IMG/VR virus record: IMGVR_UViG_3300048838_001849
Span: 1 to 38,460 of that record
Direction: 5' to 3' (one strand)
DNA from: a virus
Length of the DNA stretch: 38,460 nt
This document shows positions 17,296-24,909 of the stretch, in pieces. How positions within the stretch are numbered: position 1 is the stretch's first letter; every line of letters begins with the position of its first letter. A program made the translations under genes and the position numbers. The notes under the pieces are model-generated. The model was given only the letters and a program-made list of their open reading frames with translations. It had not been told where the DNA came from and did not search any database.

Positions 17296-18018
17296 CTAGG
17301 CTGCGCGCCGCCGTTTCGGACCGCGAACTTTGGAAATGCCGGCCATATTGAGCGTTTGCTGAACCTTGTCTTCGGAGACCGGCCCGAATTTCGGCTGACC
17401 GTTCCCGCGCGGCAACTCCCCAATATGGTCGTTGATGTATCCAGTCAGGTTTTTGACGTTCGACTCCCGCATCGTATGCAGGATGCTGTAGTCGATCCCT
17501 ACCACTTGATATTCAAGGGCGCTGTTCAGGTCATCACGGCGGGCAAGGACATGGCGTCGCAAGAAAATGTGTTCAGCCTTGAATGCCTTTATCGTCAACC
17601 AGACGATCGCTTCCTCGAGATCTGTCCATCGAGTCGAAAATTGTACGATGTCGAATTTTAGCGAATACACGGAGGTGCCATTAGTCAATGTGGCGCTGCT
17701 CCGAGCGCTACGACCATCAACTTTCGCAAGATGAAGGACCTCGAGAGGGAGATGCAGAGGCCCGCCGAACTCGGTTCGCCCTTTGAATCCCCGCAGCAAC
17801 GGAAGAACCAGGCGAACATCGATGCTCTCCTGCTCCGTCGAATAGAACAAGCTGGCGGACACAGCCGGCGAAGATGCTTCGGGAATTACTTCGAACCAGA
17901 TGCGGCCGGCGTCCACATCGCAGCCAAGGTGGGTCAGCGTCTCCAAGGCTTCGGCAAGATTGCGAACAGTCGGTTTGCCGTCGCCATCCAAGGTTTGAGC
18001 AATACGCTTCGGTATCAT
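17296..18018 (-). CDS. Hypothetical protein, unknown function
   Basis: A 240-residue protein that I do not recognise. It looks like a real soluble protein: well-mixed composition, a central beta-rich stretch (TSVYSLKFDIVQFSTRWTD), and a basic C-terminus ending GPKRRRAA. The N-terminus (IPKRIAQTLDGDGKPTVRN) gives no motif. No membrane segment or signal peptide is visible. It is convergent with the small regulator-like gene, their stops only 17 bases apart, and has 690 bases of non-coding sequence upstream. It could be a late part of the recombinase element or a passenger gene. Confidence 0.65.
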   Translation of the reverse strand: MIPKRIAQTLDGDGKPTVRNLAEALETLTHLGCDVDAGRIWFEVIPEASSPAVSASLFYSTEQESIDVRLVLPLLRGFKGRTEFGGPLHLPLEVLHLAKVDGRSARSSATLTNGTSVYSLKFDIVQFSTRWTDLEEAIVWLTIKAFKAEHIFLRRHVLARRDDLNSALEYQVVGIDYSILHTMRESNVKNLTGYINDHIGELPRGNGQPKFGPVSEDKVQQTLNMAGISKVRGPKRRRAA

Positions 18019-18708
18019 GATGACCTCGCAAGCTGGCGGTTACTATCTTTGGGACGTAGCCACTCGTGAGATTCATTCAACCGGACCGAAAACAAGCTCG
18101 ATCGGCCTGCAGATTTCGTGAAAATCGCAAATCCAGCCTGTTCTTTGGTCGAAACCGACCTGCTTTTTGTGAGGCGAATTTGGTCAAGTTAGGCCGATGG
18201 AATCGGCACTTCTGGGGCTTTGGGTGTCTTGGCAGGGCTCAGAATCGCGAAAAGCCCTGTAAATTTTCCCGAAAATCATGGGTTTTGATGCGGAGACCGG
18301 TTCGCACATGACTACGTGCCCCGCCAGCTACATCACCGCTAACTTTCTCTCCCGCGATGCGACCTAGCGAAAAACTACACGTTATGCGGGGCTTTGGCCC
18401 TGGACCTCTGAACTCTTGAACTTGTTGCGGTCGTTGTCCGCGCTCTCTGTTGGCGCCTTTTCTCTCGACCTCTGGACTATGAGGATTTGGTACGGATTCC
18501 TAAGTGTCTGATTGTGTGCGGTTTTTTCGCGCTTGCGATCCGTACTTTTTGATATTTCAGTTGGAGGGGGAGAGCGCCTAGACTCCAAGTCGCGTCCTGA
18601 ATTGTCTTTCAATTCTGGCGATTGGAGTACGGGACCGAGGCGGCGGATTGGGCGACGTCGCGCCTCCCCTGAACGGTTGCGCGGTACGGACGACACCGGG
18701 ATAAGCTG
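18019..18708. promoter_or_regulatory. Long intergenic region with several palindromes
   Basis: About 690 bases without a supported gene. The 627-base minus frame crossing it overlaps the cysteine desulfurase and looks like a shadow. Palindromes: GGTCGAAACCGACC (18147-18160), GCCGATGGAATCGGC (18193-18207, six-base arms), and CAGGGCT (18233-18239) pairing with AGCCCTG (18253-18259), followed by TAAATTTT. The last could be a weak terminator. Clustering near ParB/RepB-like genes makes partition sites or an origin conceivable, but none matches the canonical chromosomal parS or the repABC site that I know. Confidence 0.4.
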
Positions 18709-19860
18709 ATGCAGGGCATTTATCTCGATCATAATGCGACGACGCCGGTACTCCCTCCGGTCCTCGCAGCCATGCTCCCATTTTTTCGGGAGGCTCCGGG
18801 CAACCCAAACAGTGCACACACGCCAGGCGCCGAAGCTCGATCCGCCATTGAGGCCGCCAGAGACCAAGTCGCACAATTGGTCGGTTCTTCGCCGTCGAAT
18901 GTGTTGTTCACTTCCTCCGCTACTGAAGCGGTCAACACTGCCTTTCATTCCGCACTGGCCCGCTACAATGGAAATGGACCTCGGATAGTTACAACAGCTG
19001 TGGAACATCCAGCGGTCCAGCAGTGTGCCTTAGCTGCGCAAGAGCGCGGCGCGGACATTATGCAGTTGCCCGTAGATCGCTCTGGGGCGCTTTCTCTCGA
19101 TCAACTCGCGGAGGCGATCTGCGAAAACACTTGCCTCGTCAGCGTGATGTGGGCCAACAACGAAACCGGCGTCATCTTCCCGATTCCGGAGATCGCAAAA
19201 CTTTGCGCTTACCTCGGTGTGCCACTCCATGTTGATGCTGTTCAAGTTGCGGGCAAACTGCCGATTGATCTTGAAGAGCTGCCTATAGACTATCTATCGA
19301 TCAGCTCTCACAAGATCTTTGGCCCGAAGGGGGTCGGTGCGTTGATCGCATCTCGGGCTTTGATCAAAGCATTGATTAGGGGCGGTGGCCAAGAGACCGG
19401 ACGCAGGGGCGGGACGGAGAATGTTCCCGCGATCGTAGGGTTTGGAGAGGCGGCCCGCCTCGCGGCCGTAGAAATTCGGGACCGGTCCGAGACGTCGGCG
19501 GCGCTGCGAAATCGGCTAGAGCAGGTCCTATTTCAAAATATTGATGGTTGCTACATCAACGGTGCGGATCAGCCGCGGATCCCCAACACAACTAACCTCG
19601 GCTTCAATTATATCGATGGTGACGCACTTGCGGGCATGCTCAACGCCGCGAATATTTATGTATCGACTGGTTCGGCCTGCAGCTCAGATACCGTAACCCC
19701 ATCGCATGTTGTGATGGCGATGACCGGTTCATATGAGCGAGCTGGGGAGGCTATTAGGTTCAGCCTGTCCCACCTCAATACCAACGCCGAAATCGATCGA
19801 ACGATCGCTGCCGTTGAAACCGCTGTCGTGTCCCTTCGCGCTGCATTTGTAAGCCGATAA
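18709..19860 (+). CDS. Cysteine desulfurase (NifS/IscS/DndA class)
   Basis: PLP enzyme that takes sulfur from L-cysteine as a persulfide for iron-sulfur clusters, thio-modified tRNA or DNA phosphorothioation. The 383 residues start with the family hallmark YLDHNATTP and show the cofactor residues His100, Asp176 and Gln179. The PLP lysine is Lys202 in SSHKIFGPKG, and the catalytic cysteine is Cys324 in STGSACSS, so it looks active. Length is typical. The start ATG at 18709 follows a weak GGATAAG site. No iscU, sufE, nif or dndBCDE gene lies beside it, so its sulfur acceptor is unknown. A DndA-like role is suggested by the accessory, defence-rich setting only. Its codon use resembles its neighbours. 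Confidence 0.92.
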   Translation: MQGIYLDHNATTPVLPPVLAAMLPFFREAPGNPNSAHTPGAEARSAIEAARDQVAQLVGSSPSNVLFTSSATEAVNTAFHSALARYNGNGPRIVTTAVEHPAVQQCALAAQERGADIMQLPVDRSGALSLDQLAEAICENTCLVSVMWANNETGVIFPIPEIAKLCAYLGVPLHVDAVQVAGKLPIDLEELPIDYLSISSHKIFGPKGVGALIASRALIKALIRGGGQETGRRGGTENVPAIVGFGEAARLAAVEIRDRSETSAALRNRLEQVLFQNIDGCYINGADQPRIPNTTNLGFNYIDGDALAGMLNAANIYVSTGSACSSDTVTPSHVVMAMTGSYERAGEAIRFSLSHLNTNAEIDRTIAAVETAVVSLRAAFVSR

Positions 19861-19937
19861 GGTGCCTTCCACGGTGCAGCTGGTGGATAGCCAAGCACAC
19901 TGTTGGCCAGAAGAATGAGTATCTGTCGGACGGGAAC

Positions 19938-20720
19938 ATGCAGCCCGTTCTGGTCGCAAAGTTCGAGCAATGCGGCAATGCGCTCTCGTACTTGGGCGAA
20001 CTTGTCCGCGTGCATCCAATGGCAACCGAGCGCGGTCGAATCGCGCTCCTCAACGCCGCAGCTCATCGCGAGGAGGTCGTCGGAAAGTTCGGTGAGCTGG
20101 AAAACGATGAGGAGAGAGCCTTATGGATGCTTTGGACGCAAGCGGAGATTTTTCGCGAAGGTGAAGAGCTCCGATTCTTCGACTACTACTCGGAAGGCAA
20201 TCGAGGCCGACACTACAAGACCACGGCAGATCTGACGGTCAGCCAAGTGGAAGCCGATGTCGGTGCCTTCAAGGCCGAGATCTGCCAATTCCACCGCCGA
20301 CGCGATGGCTCCGGCATTTCCTGCGAAGTCGAGTTTGCCGAACGCCACCAGGACAAGAGCATTCAGGTGGCGGTCTATATCCAGGGGCTGCCCAACAACG
20401 GCACCGAATTCGTGAATGGAAAATTCACCCGTCGCATTTCGAACCCAGCGCTGGAAGCGGCCATTGTCTACGACGCGAGCAATGGCCACACCTCGACCGT
20501 CACAAGGGGCGGCAAAGAGGTGCATGAGGCGCTCCGCGAGTCATTTGCGCGAAAGCTTCTCAAGATCGAGCCGAAATTCGACTTGGTCAGGAAACGATCA
20601 TTTCTCCTCGACTCCTTGAAGACGCCACAGGCGCTTGCACCGGATCCCGCTCTCGGCGTGAAGGCGGTACGGGTGCGCAGGCTCAAGCTGGCTCCCCCTT
20701 CGATGTCGTCGAGCCGATAG
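19938..20720 (+). CDS. Conserved-looking hypothetical protein, 3' end cut by a junction
   Basis: A 260-residue frame that I cannot assign to a family. It looks genuinely coding (FDYYSEGNRGRHYKTTADL; SIQVAVYIQGLPNNGTEFVNG; KEVHEALRESFARKLLKI), a soluble alpha/beta protein without membrane segments. The last residues (PPSMSSSR) are read from the reverse strand of an excisionase-like gene, so the native C-terminus ends around base 20694 and the frame closes by chance in foreign sequence. It starts 77 bases after the cysteine desulfurase on the same strand and could share its transcript, though no sulfur-relay motif is present. Whether the product still functions is unknown. Confidence 0.6.
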   Translation: MQPVLVAKFEQCGNALSYLGELVRVHPMATERGRIALLNAAAHREEVVGKFGELENDEERALWMLWTQAEIFREGEELRFFDYYSEGNRGRHYKTTADLTVSQVEADVGAFKAEICQFHRRRDGSGISCEVEFAERHQDKSIQVAVYIQGLPNNGTEFVNGKFTRRISNPALEAAIVYDASNGHTSTVTRGGKEVHEALRESFARKLLKIEPKFDLVRKRSFLLDSLKTPQALAPDPALGVKAVRVRRLKLAPPSMSSSR

Positions 20721-20845
20721 ACGATCCGCCCGCCGATCTTCAGATACTGCGGGCCCTGATGAAGCCACCGCCAGCGTTCCAAGGTGCGCGGGCTGAGATT
20801 CCAGCGGCGAGCGAGTTGAACTTGATTGAGATGCCTGATGTCCAT
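20700..20845 (-). pseudogene. Truncated excisionase/AlpA-like HTH gene
   Basis: Residues read from 20845 (MDIRHLNQVQLARRWN, SPRTLERWR, GPQYLKIGGRIVYRLDDIE) are the standard MerR/excisionase-type helix-turn-helix seen in small phage and plasmid DNA-binding proteins. After DDIE, where homologues continue with a short acidic tail, the frame runs into the reverse complement of the neighbouring gene (20468-20700) and loses family likeness. The DNA-binding part is nearly complete; only the tail is lost. An upstream in-frame ATG at 20857 is possible. It lies downstream of two unknown genes on the same strand. Confidence 0.7.
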
Positions 20846-20976
20846 GGGGCCAACCAAAGCGTGTCGAAGTCACGCGAAGAATGGCGCATGCCCTGTGGGA
20901 TTCTTGGCTCGGTCAGTGTGCGAAAAGCTGTGCGAATTCGCTGGGACTCGAAATACGTCTGGCACACAGCCTGGGC

Positions 20977-21897
20977 CTACAGGTCGAGCCAGTAGTACCC
21001 GGCGCCGTCGTACTTGATGACCGATCCATAGGCCGGATGACCCGCAAACAACTGTCCGACACGTTGATTTGTACCGGCCGCGCCTTGAATTTCGGTTTGG
21101 TGAAGACGGGAGAGGCCGCTTTTCCGCGCTTCATGGAGAGCTTCCACCGCGAGCGCTTGCTTGTCGGTGAATGTATATTCCTGATCCCCGACGACCGCCG
21201 AGCGAAACCCCGGACTGAACGCGAAGCCGATACCATCGCTACGGAAGCGATGGTCCGTCCCTCGGAGAGCCGCATAGATAGGCCCTTCGTCGATCGAGAT
21301 CGTGCTGGCGGAGACCTGCAATACCTCATCGAGCGGAACGAGGGCGCAGCGTGGTGGTGCTTCACCGGGGATCAAATCGAGCGCGGTCGACGTCAGGATG
21401 ATTGCCGGCGCCGATCCAGTATGCCCTGCAACAATCCGTTTGGCATCTTCGAATCGGTCTTTCTCGGAGAGACGGCGCCCGACGAACAACTCGCACGCAT
21501 AGGGGCCGAATCGCGCCCGTCCAACGCGAATGACAGTCGATGAGGTCGACGCCTTGACGAACTTCAGTCCCAGTGCAGTCGCGATGCTGCCGGCAATCCA
21601 GTTCTCGTCGACCACAAACCGCCGCAGCGTGTCGGGCAGAACGGACTGATATCCGCTATCAGGACAGAATGCGCGATAGAGTCCGTCGCCGGCATATTCG
21701 ACGCCGATTGAATGCGGAACGTCGCAGCCAAGACACAAGACCGTCTCGGCATTATCGATGTGAGTCAGTGCGCCGAGATCGACCAGCGAAGCGATTGCTG
21801 TGCGATCACTGCTCTCTTCGATTCCCTGACCTGTGATCTCCGGCAATTCGCACTCGCAAAGACTTCGAAGCGCCAGAACGAGATTTGCGGTGGTCAT
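20977..21897 (-). CDS. Hypothetical protein, phage/mobile-region type
   Basis: A 306-residue protein without a family I can name. The N-terminal part has a possible metal site (CLGCDVPHSIGVEYAGDGLYRAFCPD, about 55-80: two close cysteines, a histidine and a later cysteine). The C-terminal third (FTDKQALAVEALHEARKSG...AYGSVIKYDGAGYYWLDL) looks like a winged-helix module often found at the end of phage-region proteins. It starts three bases after the stop of the 92-residue gene upstream, so the two form an operon. A DNA-binding role is guessed from the C-terminus only. Confidence 0.65.
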   Translation of the reverse strand: MTTANLVLALRSLCECELPEITGQGIEESSDRTAIASLVDLGALTHIDNAETVLCLGCDVPHSIGVEYAGDGLYRAFCPDSGYQSVLPDTLRRFVVDENWIAGSIATALGLKFVKASTSSTVIRVGRARFGPYACELFVGRRLSEKDRFEDAKRIVAGHTGSAPAIILTSTALDLIPGEAPPRCALVPLDEVLQVSASTISIDEGPIYAALRGTDHRFRSDGIGFAFSPGFRSAVVGDQEYTFTDKQALAVEALHEARKSGLSRLHQTEIQGAAGTNQRVGQLFAGHPAYGSVIKYDGAGYYWLDL

Positions 21898-21900
21898 GAC

Positions 21901-22179
21901 TTATGCCGCAGGTTCGATGAGCTCCCATTTCTCGATATGCGTTTCGGCAATCTTTCGATCCGCCTCGGGCAAATCCTTCAGGTTCGATGAGTTCGGCCTG
22001 GTCAGCTCGATGTTCAGCGTCCTCGCTCTCTTTGCACCCGGAGGCGGGTTGAAATGCATCGAGATTGTCGCGTGAACCACTGTGAATTTGCTGTAGACGC
22101 GCGATCTCTCGGAGAACCAGCTGTTGCCGAGATCATAAACAGACGTGCCTGGCGCTCCGCCCGGCGCCTCGATCGTCAT
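21901..22179 (-). CDS. Small hypothetical protein, first gene of a two-gene unit
   Basis: A 92-residue protein of unknown function (SWFSERSRVYSKFTVVHATI; EADRKIAETHIEKWELIEPAA). The C-terminus is helical and acidic. An in-frame stop lies about 10 codons upstream of the chosen ATG (22179), so the frame is not simply the end of a larger gene in the present sequence. However, the primase stub begins within about 80 bases on the other strand, so upstream sequence may have been lost. A 13-base direct repeat (CAGGTTCGATGAG at 21909 and 21979) falls inside its 3' part. It is followed at three bases by the 306-residue gene. Confidence 0.5.
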   Translation of the reverse strand: MTIEAPGGAPGTSVYDLGNSWFSERSRVYSKFTVVHATISMHFNPPPGAKRARTLNIELTRPNSSNLKDLPEADRKIAETHIEKWELIEPAA

Positions 22180-22254
22180 CAGACCGGAGCCCGCGGCAGC
22201 CTACGAGGCCGCTCAGGTTCACGCTCCGATCGCTAGCCCGGCCGGCGCGCCCGT

Positions 22255-22584
22255 GGCTGTCGTGAATGGCAGCGCGTGGGCCTTAAGCCTCCGACCGCCG
22301 TGTCCGCCGCGACCGAGGAATATTTCGAGGCCGAGGATGCGTTGGGGCGTTGGCTCGACGAAGCGTGTGAGCGCGGGCGCAATCTGACCGAGACGAGCGG
22401 CACACTATTCGCCGCCTGGAAGGTCTGGGCCGAAGCGAACGGCGAGTTCGTCGGCTCGATCAAGCGCTTTTCCGAAAACCTGGCGAGCCGAGGGTTCGAA
22501 CCCTACCGCGATCGTCATGCCCGCGGCTTTCGCGGACTTGGCCTGCGGCAGGGCGGCAGCGGCCGTGCCGAGATGGAGTTCTGA
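22255..22584 (+). pseudogene. C-terminal stub of P4-type phage DNA primase
   Basis: The frame reads GCREWQRVGLKPPTAVSAAT, then EEYFEAEDALGRWLDE and a tail SIKRFSENLASRGFEP. This matches, from memory, the final 100 or so residues of phage/plasmid primase-helicases of the P4/D5 type. The whole catalytic part (Toprim/AEP and SF3 helicase, typically 500-700 residues) is missing: immediately upstream the frame has no family content, and minus-strand genes begin at 22179. A GTG at 22276 could still start a 102-residue product, but it would have no enzymatic core. This marks a deletion edge of the prophage. Confidence 0.75.
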
Positions 22585-22589
22585 CCGAC

Positions 22590-22937
22590 ATGGAGCACAG
22601 CATGAAGTCGAACAAAATCAATCGTGTGACGGATGTGACGGATCAGTTCGATATCAACGTCACGCGCGCGCACGCGCGCACGCGTGAGGGGATTCCGAAA
22701 GCATCCGACACATCCGTCACGCAGCGAGCCAATCAGGCCTCATCGCCTGCTCGTCGCATGATGGGGCGCTCCCCAGAGCCATCCGAGACCGAAGCGATCA
22801 AGCGCTACGGCTGGCGCGACCAGGGAGTTCTTGTTGTCAGCGCCGATGACCACCGCCTCTCCTGGCCCGAACGTGAACTGGTCCGGCAGATCGGATCGCG
22901 GCTCTATGGCCGCACGCCTCGGGGAGACCGGCGATGA
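22590..22937 (+). CDS. Small phage hypothetical protein after primase
   Basis: A 115-residue protein of unknown function, typical of the gene that follows the primase in rhizobial prophages. Its N-terminal part is low-complexity (VTDVTD, then RAHARTRE encoded by alternating CG/CA). The C-terminal half (YGWRDQGVLVVSADDHRLSWPERELVRQIG) is better ordered. The ATG lies five bases after the primase stop, and its own TGA overlaps the next gene's ATG (ATGA, 22934-22937), so it is in an operon. No enzymatic motif is visible. Confidence 0.65.
   Translation: MEHSMKSNKINRVTDVTDQFDINVTRAHARTREGIPKASDTSVTQRANQASSPARRMMGRSPEPSETEAIKRYGWRDQGVLVVSADDHRLSWPERELVRQIGSRLYGRTPRGDRR
22626..22720. repeat. GTGACGGAT repeats and an alternating CG/CA tract
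   Basis: GTGACGGATGT at 22626-22636 and a second GTGACGGAT at 22635-22643 form a tandem pair. The inverted copy ACATCCGTCAC lies at 22710-22720. Between them, 22661-22686 is 26 bases of unbroken alternating pyrimidine-purine (CACGCGCG...). All fall inside the 5' part of the 115-residue gene and explain its low-complexity N-terminus. Confidence 0.55.
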
Positions 22938-23377
22938 CCGAGCGCCGCTGGACCGAATCGATGATCGAGGAACGCTTCGTCGAAGCGGCCGACGTCATGA
23001 AGCGGCTGCCGGACGTGTGCGTCCCCGGGCACTTCAATACGTGGCCGAGGATGCTCTACGAGTTCAGCGACCTGGTGAGCCAGGAGCCGCCCCGCATCAC
23101 GCGGGTGAGGCCGAACGCCGCTGCGATCAGCCGCATGGAGGAGACGCTCGACTGGTTGAAATGGCTTGAGCCGATCGATCGCAAGGTCGTCTGGCTTCGG
23201 GCAACCGGCGAGCGGTGGAAGACCGTGTGCTGGAAGGTCGGGCTGCAGCGCGCCGCCGCACACGAGCATTGGCTCTACGCCTTGTGCGTGATCGCGTGGA
23301 GACTCAACGGGCATCACTTGCCGAAAGGACTCTCGAAGCGACGCTTCATCGAGCGCACGATTGCGGCGTCAGCGTAG
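22934..23377 (+). CDS. DUF6362-like phage protein
   Basis: A 147-residue protein with WTESMIEERFVEAADVMKRLP at its start, a central EETLDWLKWLEPIDRKVVWLRA, then RWKTVCWKVGLQRAAAHEHW. The last looks like a sigma-factor-region-4/HTH-like segment, and the pattern fits the DUF6362 family as I remember it. Such genes lie between the replication and packaging genes of alphaproteobacterial phages and may regulate late genes (inference from the HTH and position). Its start overlaps the preceding stop. It is followed by the convergent Fic gene, whose end is about 100 bases away. Confidence 0.7.
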   Translation: MTERRWTESMIEERFVEAADVMKRLPDVCVPGHFNTWPRMLYEFSDLVSQEPPRITRVRPNAAAISRMEETLDWLKWLEPIDRKVVWLRATGERWKTVCWKVGLQRAAAHEHWLYALCVIAWRLNGHHLPKGLSKRRFIERTIAASA

Positions 23378-23478
23378 TGCAGCGAAAATTGTCTGCCAGA
23401 CACTTTTCGCTCAGACAGAATGGCGCGGATTCGCTAGTTTCGTTGGCAAGATCGCGAGACGCGCGTCGACGATCCGGT

Positions 23479-24531
23479 TCACTTCAGCACGTACCAGGTC
23501 GATCGCCCGCCGCCCTGCTTTGCGAGATAGCCCTTCTCGACCAGTTGCCGAAAGTGCTCCTTGAGCGTGTTGCGGCTGACGCCGGTCAGCTTGGCGATCT
23601 CGCCGATGCTGACGCGGCCGTGTTCGCGGACGTGGTCGAGAATCTGGACTGAGTGTTCCGGCAGGCTTGAGACCACGAGCTTCTCGCGCTCGATCTTTCT
23701 CGCCAGCCGCTCCTTCTGCTGGCGCAGCGCGCGCAGGAAGAACAGAAGCCACGGCTCCCAATTGGGATTGTCGGTGCGGATCGTTCCCTGCGTCTGCCGC
23801 AGCGCCAGGTAGTAGCCTTCCTTGCTCTGCTCGATGACGCTCTCAAGCGAGCTGTAGGGCACGTAGGCATAGCCCGCGCGCAGCAGCATCAGTGTGGTGA
23901 GGATACGGCTCAGCCGTCCATTGCCGTCCTGGAACGGATGGATGGCGAGGAACACGACCGTAAAGATCGCGATGACGAGCAGAGGATGGAGGCGCTTCTC
24001 CACCGTCGCCTCGCCAAACCAGGTGACGAGTTCGGTCATCAGCCGGGGCGTGTCGAATGGCGTCGCGGTCTCGAACACGATGCCGATCTGCTTGCCGTCC
24101 TGGTCGAAGGCCACGACGTTGTTGGGGCCGGTCTTGTAACCGCCGCGGTGGCGCTCGTCCTTCTCGCTGTGCACGAGCAGGTCGCGGTGCAATTGCTTGA
24201 TGTGGTTTTCGGTGATTGTGATTTCGTCCCACGACCGGAACACGAGGTCCATCGCTTCGGCGTAGCCGGCGACCTCCTGCTCGTCGCGGGATGCGAAGGA
24301 CTTGATGTCGAGGTTGGAGAGCAGCCGCTCGACTTCGCGGTCGGAGAGCTTGCTGCCCTCGATCCGGGTGGAGGAGCCGATGCTCTCGATGGTGGCGACA
24401 CGCCGCAGCGCCGACAGCCGTTCAGGCGCGACGGTTCCGAGCGCCCGCCAGGCGCCCTTGAACTCGTCGATCTCGGCGATCAGCGCCAGGATCTCCGGGG
24501 TGATCCGGATGGTGTCGGTTCGGATGCTCAC
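23479..24531 (-). CDS. Fic family protein with C-terminal winged helix
   Basis: Fic enzymes transfer AMP or another nucleotide moiety to target proteins. The catalytic loop HPFQDGNGR (about residues 198-206) is complete. An N-terminal inhibitory helix motif SSTRIEG (about 54-60, matching (S/T)xxxE(G/N)) is present, so the protein should be self-inhibited and needs no separate antitoxin. Residues about 285-350 form a winged HTH (VREHGRVSIGEIAKLTGVSRNTLKEHFRQLVEKGYL), as in the large Fic-wHTH group. The open frame extends to 24594, but those codons consist of operator-like repeats, so I prefer GTG at 24531 (SIRTDTIRITPE). It is inserted against the direction of the phage genes. Autoregulation through the repeats is plausible. 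Confidence 0.9.
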   Translation of the reverse strand: MSIRTDTIRITPEILALIAEIDEFKGAWRALGTVAPERLSALRRVATIESIGSSTRIEGSKLSDREVERLLSNLDIKSFASRDEQEVAGYAEAMDLVFRSWDEITITENHIKQLHRDLLVHSEKDERHRGGYKTGPNNVVAFDQDGKQIGIVFETATPFDTPRLMTELVTWFGEATVEKRLHPLLVIAIFTVVFLAIHPFQDGNGRLSRILTTLMLLRAGYAYVPYSSLESVIEQSKEGYYLALRQTQGTIRTDNPNWEPWLLFFLRALRQQKERLARKIEREKLVVSSLPEHSVQILDHVREHGRVSIGEIAKLTGVSRNTLKEHFRQLVEKGYLAKQGGGRSTWYVLK

Positions 24532-24600
24532 ACCCGAATAGACACCCAAATCCACCCAAATAGCAAGGCCACCCGAATGCCCACCCAATTGCACCCGATT
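24531..24600. promoter_or_regulatory. Duplicated three-box repeat array at the Fic promoter
   Basis: Six copies of CACCC(G/A)A(A/T)T start at 24531, 24543, 24553, 24570, 24582 and 24592. The spacings 12, 10, 17, 12, 10 show that a three-box unit has been duplicated with a 39-base offset. Box variants are CACCCGAAT, CACCCAAAT (twice), CACCCGAAT, CACCCAATT and CACCCGATT. The array abuts the preferred Fic start, so it is well placed for a repressor, possibly the Fic winged helix itself (inference). Confidence 0.65.
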
Positions 24601-24909
24601 GGAACAGACTTAAGGAAAGGGAAGGCCGTCAACCTTTCATTAGCCCAACCGGCAAGGAAAGGATCGAGCCCGTCCGGCCGCTCGCGGGTCCTTCCTGGCG
24701 GAGATCCTAGGCGGGGGGCAATGGCCCGAAATTTCGCCACCGGCAGGGCAAAAATCTGAGTTACCGGTTACCACGCGACGTTGCCGCCCGTATGCCCTAA
24801 AGGGCCGCAACGGTTGGTGTTTTCGGCCTGCGCCCTGGTAACCGCCGCCTGGTAACAGGCGTGCCCCAGTTACCACGCCTGCCGCGGTACGGCGCTCCAC
24901 GCGAAACAG
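24601..24909. promoter_or_regulatory. Intergenic region with GGTAAC/GTTACC cluster
   Basis: Some 310 bases upstream of the methyltransferase-terminase chimera. GTTACC occurs at 24760, 24767 and 24869, and its complement GGTAAC at 24837 and 24851. GTTACCACGC is repeated at 24767-24776 and 24869-24878. GCCTGGTAACAGGC is a stem with five-base arms. These may be operators or terminase/packaging-site repeats next to the terminase gene; neither is proven. No coding frame is convincing here. Confidence 0.45.

Noticed and set aside
18382-19008. 208-codon minus-strand open frame overlapping the cysteine desulfurase start
   Set aside because: A third of it is antisense to certain coding sequence and the rest is low-complexity and basic, so I treat the region as intergenic.
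21909-21991. 13-base direct repeat CAGGTTCGATGAG as a possible att duplication
   Set aside because: The copies are only 70 bases apart inside a small gene and flank nothing mobile; probably chance or a minor coding repeat.
22485-22510. GGTTCGAACCC, resembling a tRNA T-arm
   Set aside because: It encodes RGFEP of the primase stub. No acceptor stem, anticodon arm or CCA-proximal pairing is present around it.
24532-24594. N-terminal extension of the Fic protein to 24594
   Set aside because: These 21 codons are made of the CACCC repeat array and have no family likeness; GTG at 24531 gives the normal N-terminus.
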